64,000 nt of DNA from Candidula unifasciata (taxonomy: Eukaryota > Mollusca > Gastropoda > Stylommatophora > Geomitridae). The position numbers and the translations under genes are program-made. The notes under the pieces are model-generated. The model saw only the letters and a program-made list of their open reading frames with translations. It had not been told where the DNA came from and did not search any database. The DNA lies in contig CAJHNH020006212.1 in NCBI GenBank assembly GCA_905116865.2, positions 151,001-215,000 on the forward strand, in the 5' to 3' direction. Below, one piece after another: positions 61,622-64,000 of this stretch (the first letter of the stretch is position 1; each line of letters starts with the position of its first letter).

Positions 61622-62280
61622 ATACCTCTCATGTCCTGCACTGACCCAAACGGTTCAACTGACTGGTCAGACCCGGGCTCTGCCTGCTGCCTGTAGAGAG
61701 TATGTTTGCAGCATCTGTTCAATAAACCACGATGCTTGCCCACATGGACAAAGTTCTGAGTCCCCAGTCTTGAAATTCTTGTACTTATGGCTTCAGGGTC
61801 TGAAGTGTCCAGTTCGCCAACTACACACATTGGTGTGTTGCTTTCATGTGAGGATTGATTGAGTCTTAGAGGTAGTATTCTGTATCGGAAGCGTTACAAT
61901 GGGTTCTTTTGGCTTCCTTGATCTGGGTTTTATTTTCTCATCATTACAAGCGGTATCTAGCAAGTACATTCAAACTATAGTTTATGTGGTTTTTTTTTTT
62001 TTTTTTGTGCAAAGGATATTTAATTCGTCTGCAATATGACAGTCTTCAAACAGAACTGAAGAACTTATATGATCGTCCTAAACGCTGTCCGCAATTTTTT
62101 TTTTTGTGTGGGGGTTGGGGGGGGGGGATTATTTTAAAACCCCACCCAGGCCGTCGTCATGGACCCTAAATATAACCTACGGGTTTAAAGGTATTTCAGG
62201 AACTTGTGCCCGGGTGATTCTTATCCGATTTTGGCACTTTGTGTCACTGAGTGTTTGTCGCTCGTTGTGCTTTCCTGGTG
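61622..62280. other. Unassigned intergenic DNA
   Basis: T tract near 61,990 and G-rich run near 62,115; a 77-codon minus frame (61,597-61,830) has no recognisable homology. Confidence 0.4.
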
Positions 62281-62289
62281 GGGTTGGAA

Positions 62290-62700
62290 GTCCTCTCCCA
62301 ATACAAGAATCAGGTCTCATTCAGATAAATGGAATACTACTAAGAGAGGATAAGGAGCCCACATACCTCGGAGTCACGTTTGATAATAGGTTAACAAGGA
62401 GAAAACATTTCAATAAGGCAGCAACCAAAGCCAAAAGGAGGATAGCTATCATGAGAAAACTAAGTGGAACAATATAGGGAGCTAATGGTAAAATACTAAG
62501 GAAAGTTTATCATCAAAGTGTGCAACCAGACCTTGAACACGGGTCAACTTCATGGAGTTCAACATCAAAAGCTACTCTGCAAAAGTTAGGCAAGGTGCAA
62601 AATCAAGCACTCAGATTCAAAACAGGCGGAATGAAATCAACGCCTATAGCTGTGATAAAGGGTGATGACTGAAACGCTGAAAGAACGGAGAGACACCAAG
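62290..62700 (+). mobile_element. Jockey-type LINE RT thumb remnant
   Basis: The plus strand encodes EPTYLGVTFDNRLTRRKHF and KAKRRIAIMRKLSGT, then after a stop KILRKVYHQSVQPDLEHGST and KLGKVQNQALRFKTGGMKST. Same region as 27,468-27,731. Confidence 0.8.
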
Positions 62701-62871
62701 ATACTAGTACAAGCAGACGAGCTTCTTAGCATGCCTAAATACATTAAACAGAAAGTTTCCAACATCTGGGGCGACTAAAAGAAGCAGTTTCATCCACCAG
62801 GCCAAAAGGTTCTGCAGACAAACCACTGATCTGCCTGTAACTGATAGCCCCTTATTTGCTATCACATTAAT

Positions 62872-64000
62872 ACCCACATAGGCACTCACATGCATACTCA
62901 CATGAGTACTTATTTGGGCACTAACATGGGTACTTATGTAGGTACTCACATGGATAATCACATGAGCACTAACATGGGCACTGACATGTGTACTCACATC
63001 GGCACTTACATGGGTACTCACATGGGTACTCACATTGGTACTCACATGGATACTCACATGGGCACTCACATGGATACTCACATACACTCACATGGGCACT
63101 CACACGGATACTCACATGGGCATTCACACGGGCACTTACATGGGCACTCACATGGATACTCACATACACTCACATGAGCACTCACACGGGCACTTACATG
63201 GGCACTCACATGGGCACTCACATGGATACTCACATTAGCACTCACATGGATACTCACATCGGCACTCACATCGGCACTCACATGGATACTCACATCGGCA
63301 CTCACATGGATACACACATGGATACTCACATCAACACTCACATGGGCACTTACATGGATACTCACATCGGCACTCACATGGATACTCACATCAGCACTCA
63401 CATGGGCACTCACATGGATACTCACATCGGCACTCACATGGATACTCACATCGGCACTCACATGGATACTCACATCGGCACTCACATGGATACTCACATG
63501 GGCACTCACAACGGCCCTCACATGGATAATCACATGGATACTCACATCAGCACTCACATGGATACTCACATCGGCACTCATATGGATACTTACATCGGCA
63601 CTCACATGGATACTCACATCGGCACTCACATGCGCACTCACATGGATACTCACATGGGCACTCACATGGGCACTCACATGGATACATCGGCACTCACATG
63701 GATACTCACATCGGCACTCATATGGATACTCACATCAGCCCTCACATGGATACTCACATCGGCACTCACATGGATACTCATATCGGCCCTCACATGGATA
63801 CTCACATCGGCACTCACATGGATACTCACATCGGCACTCACATGGATACTCACAACGGCACTCACATGGGCACTCACATGGATACATCGGCACTCACATG
63901 GATACTCACATCGGCACTCATATGGATACTCACATCAGCCCTCACATGGATACTCACATCGGCACTCATATGGATACTCATAACGGCCCTCACATGGATA
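62872..64000. repeat. 12/24-bp tandem array running off the window
   Basis: Units of cactcacatggg and tactcacatgga/tcgg alternate into a 24-bp repeat, about 90 twelve-mers. Frames stay open on both strands (e.g. GTHMDTHI on +), a consequence of the 12-bp period. Confidence 0.95.

Noticed and set aside
62988..63983. 331-codon His/Thr-rich frame
   Set aside because: 12-bp repeat artefact with equally long frames on the other strand.

Overview
This is a eukaryotic, metazoan window, most likely from a mollusc or other lophotrochozoan. A single gene split into small exons by long introns fills the middle. The DNA is AT-rich and crowded with tandem minisatellites, tRNA-derived SINEs, decayed non-LTR retrotransposons and hAT-like transposon ends, and it holds a short run of TTAGGG-type telomeric repeats. 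There is no operon structure and no rRNA or functional tRNA gene. The species assignment is inference.

Layout. 1-8,500: intergenic DNA made of minisatellites, LINE fragments, GA-rich and poly-C tracts, and a candidate 3.3-kb terminal-inverted-repeat element (3,790-7,115). 8,504-47,664: one complete minus-strand gene, prolyl endopeptidase (PREP, serine protease family S9A). I assembled it from 19 coding exons with consensus splice sites and matching phases. The conserved start gives 710 residues with the triad Ser554, Asp640 and His679. An in-frame upstream ATG would add a 39-residue hydrophobic leader. Almost every large intron carries its own minisatellite (unit lengths from 22 to about 89 bp) plus LINE or SINE remnants. 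46,534-46,840 is a fold-back element containing CCCTAA repeats.

48,686-60,643: an 11,958-bp composite with hAT-like terminal inverted repeats (TAGGGCTGTACCGAATA), flanked by a perfect 8-bp target-site duplication (ATTAAAAC). Inside are two convergent, near-identical arms (about 3.1 and 2.75 kb). Each carries a TATA promoter and a parvovirus NS1-type superfamily-3 helicase gene, and each gene is broken at a different place. Between the arms are a unique spacer, a genomic poly-A tract and a perfect 40-bp hairpin stem around a GAA microsatellite. To the right is an RTE-clade LINE with its own 11-bp target-site duplication, inserted beside an older LINE fragment.

60,652-64,000: a second SINE copy with target-site duplication, a LINE fragment, and a 12/24-bp tandem array that runs off the window end.

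PREP is the only intact cellular gene I can support. Everything else is repeat, mobile-element or endogenous-virus-like material.
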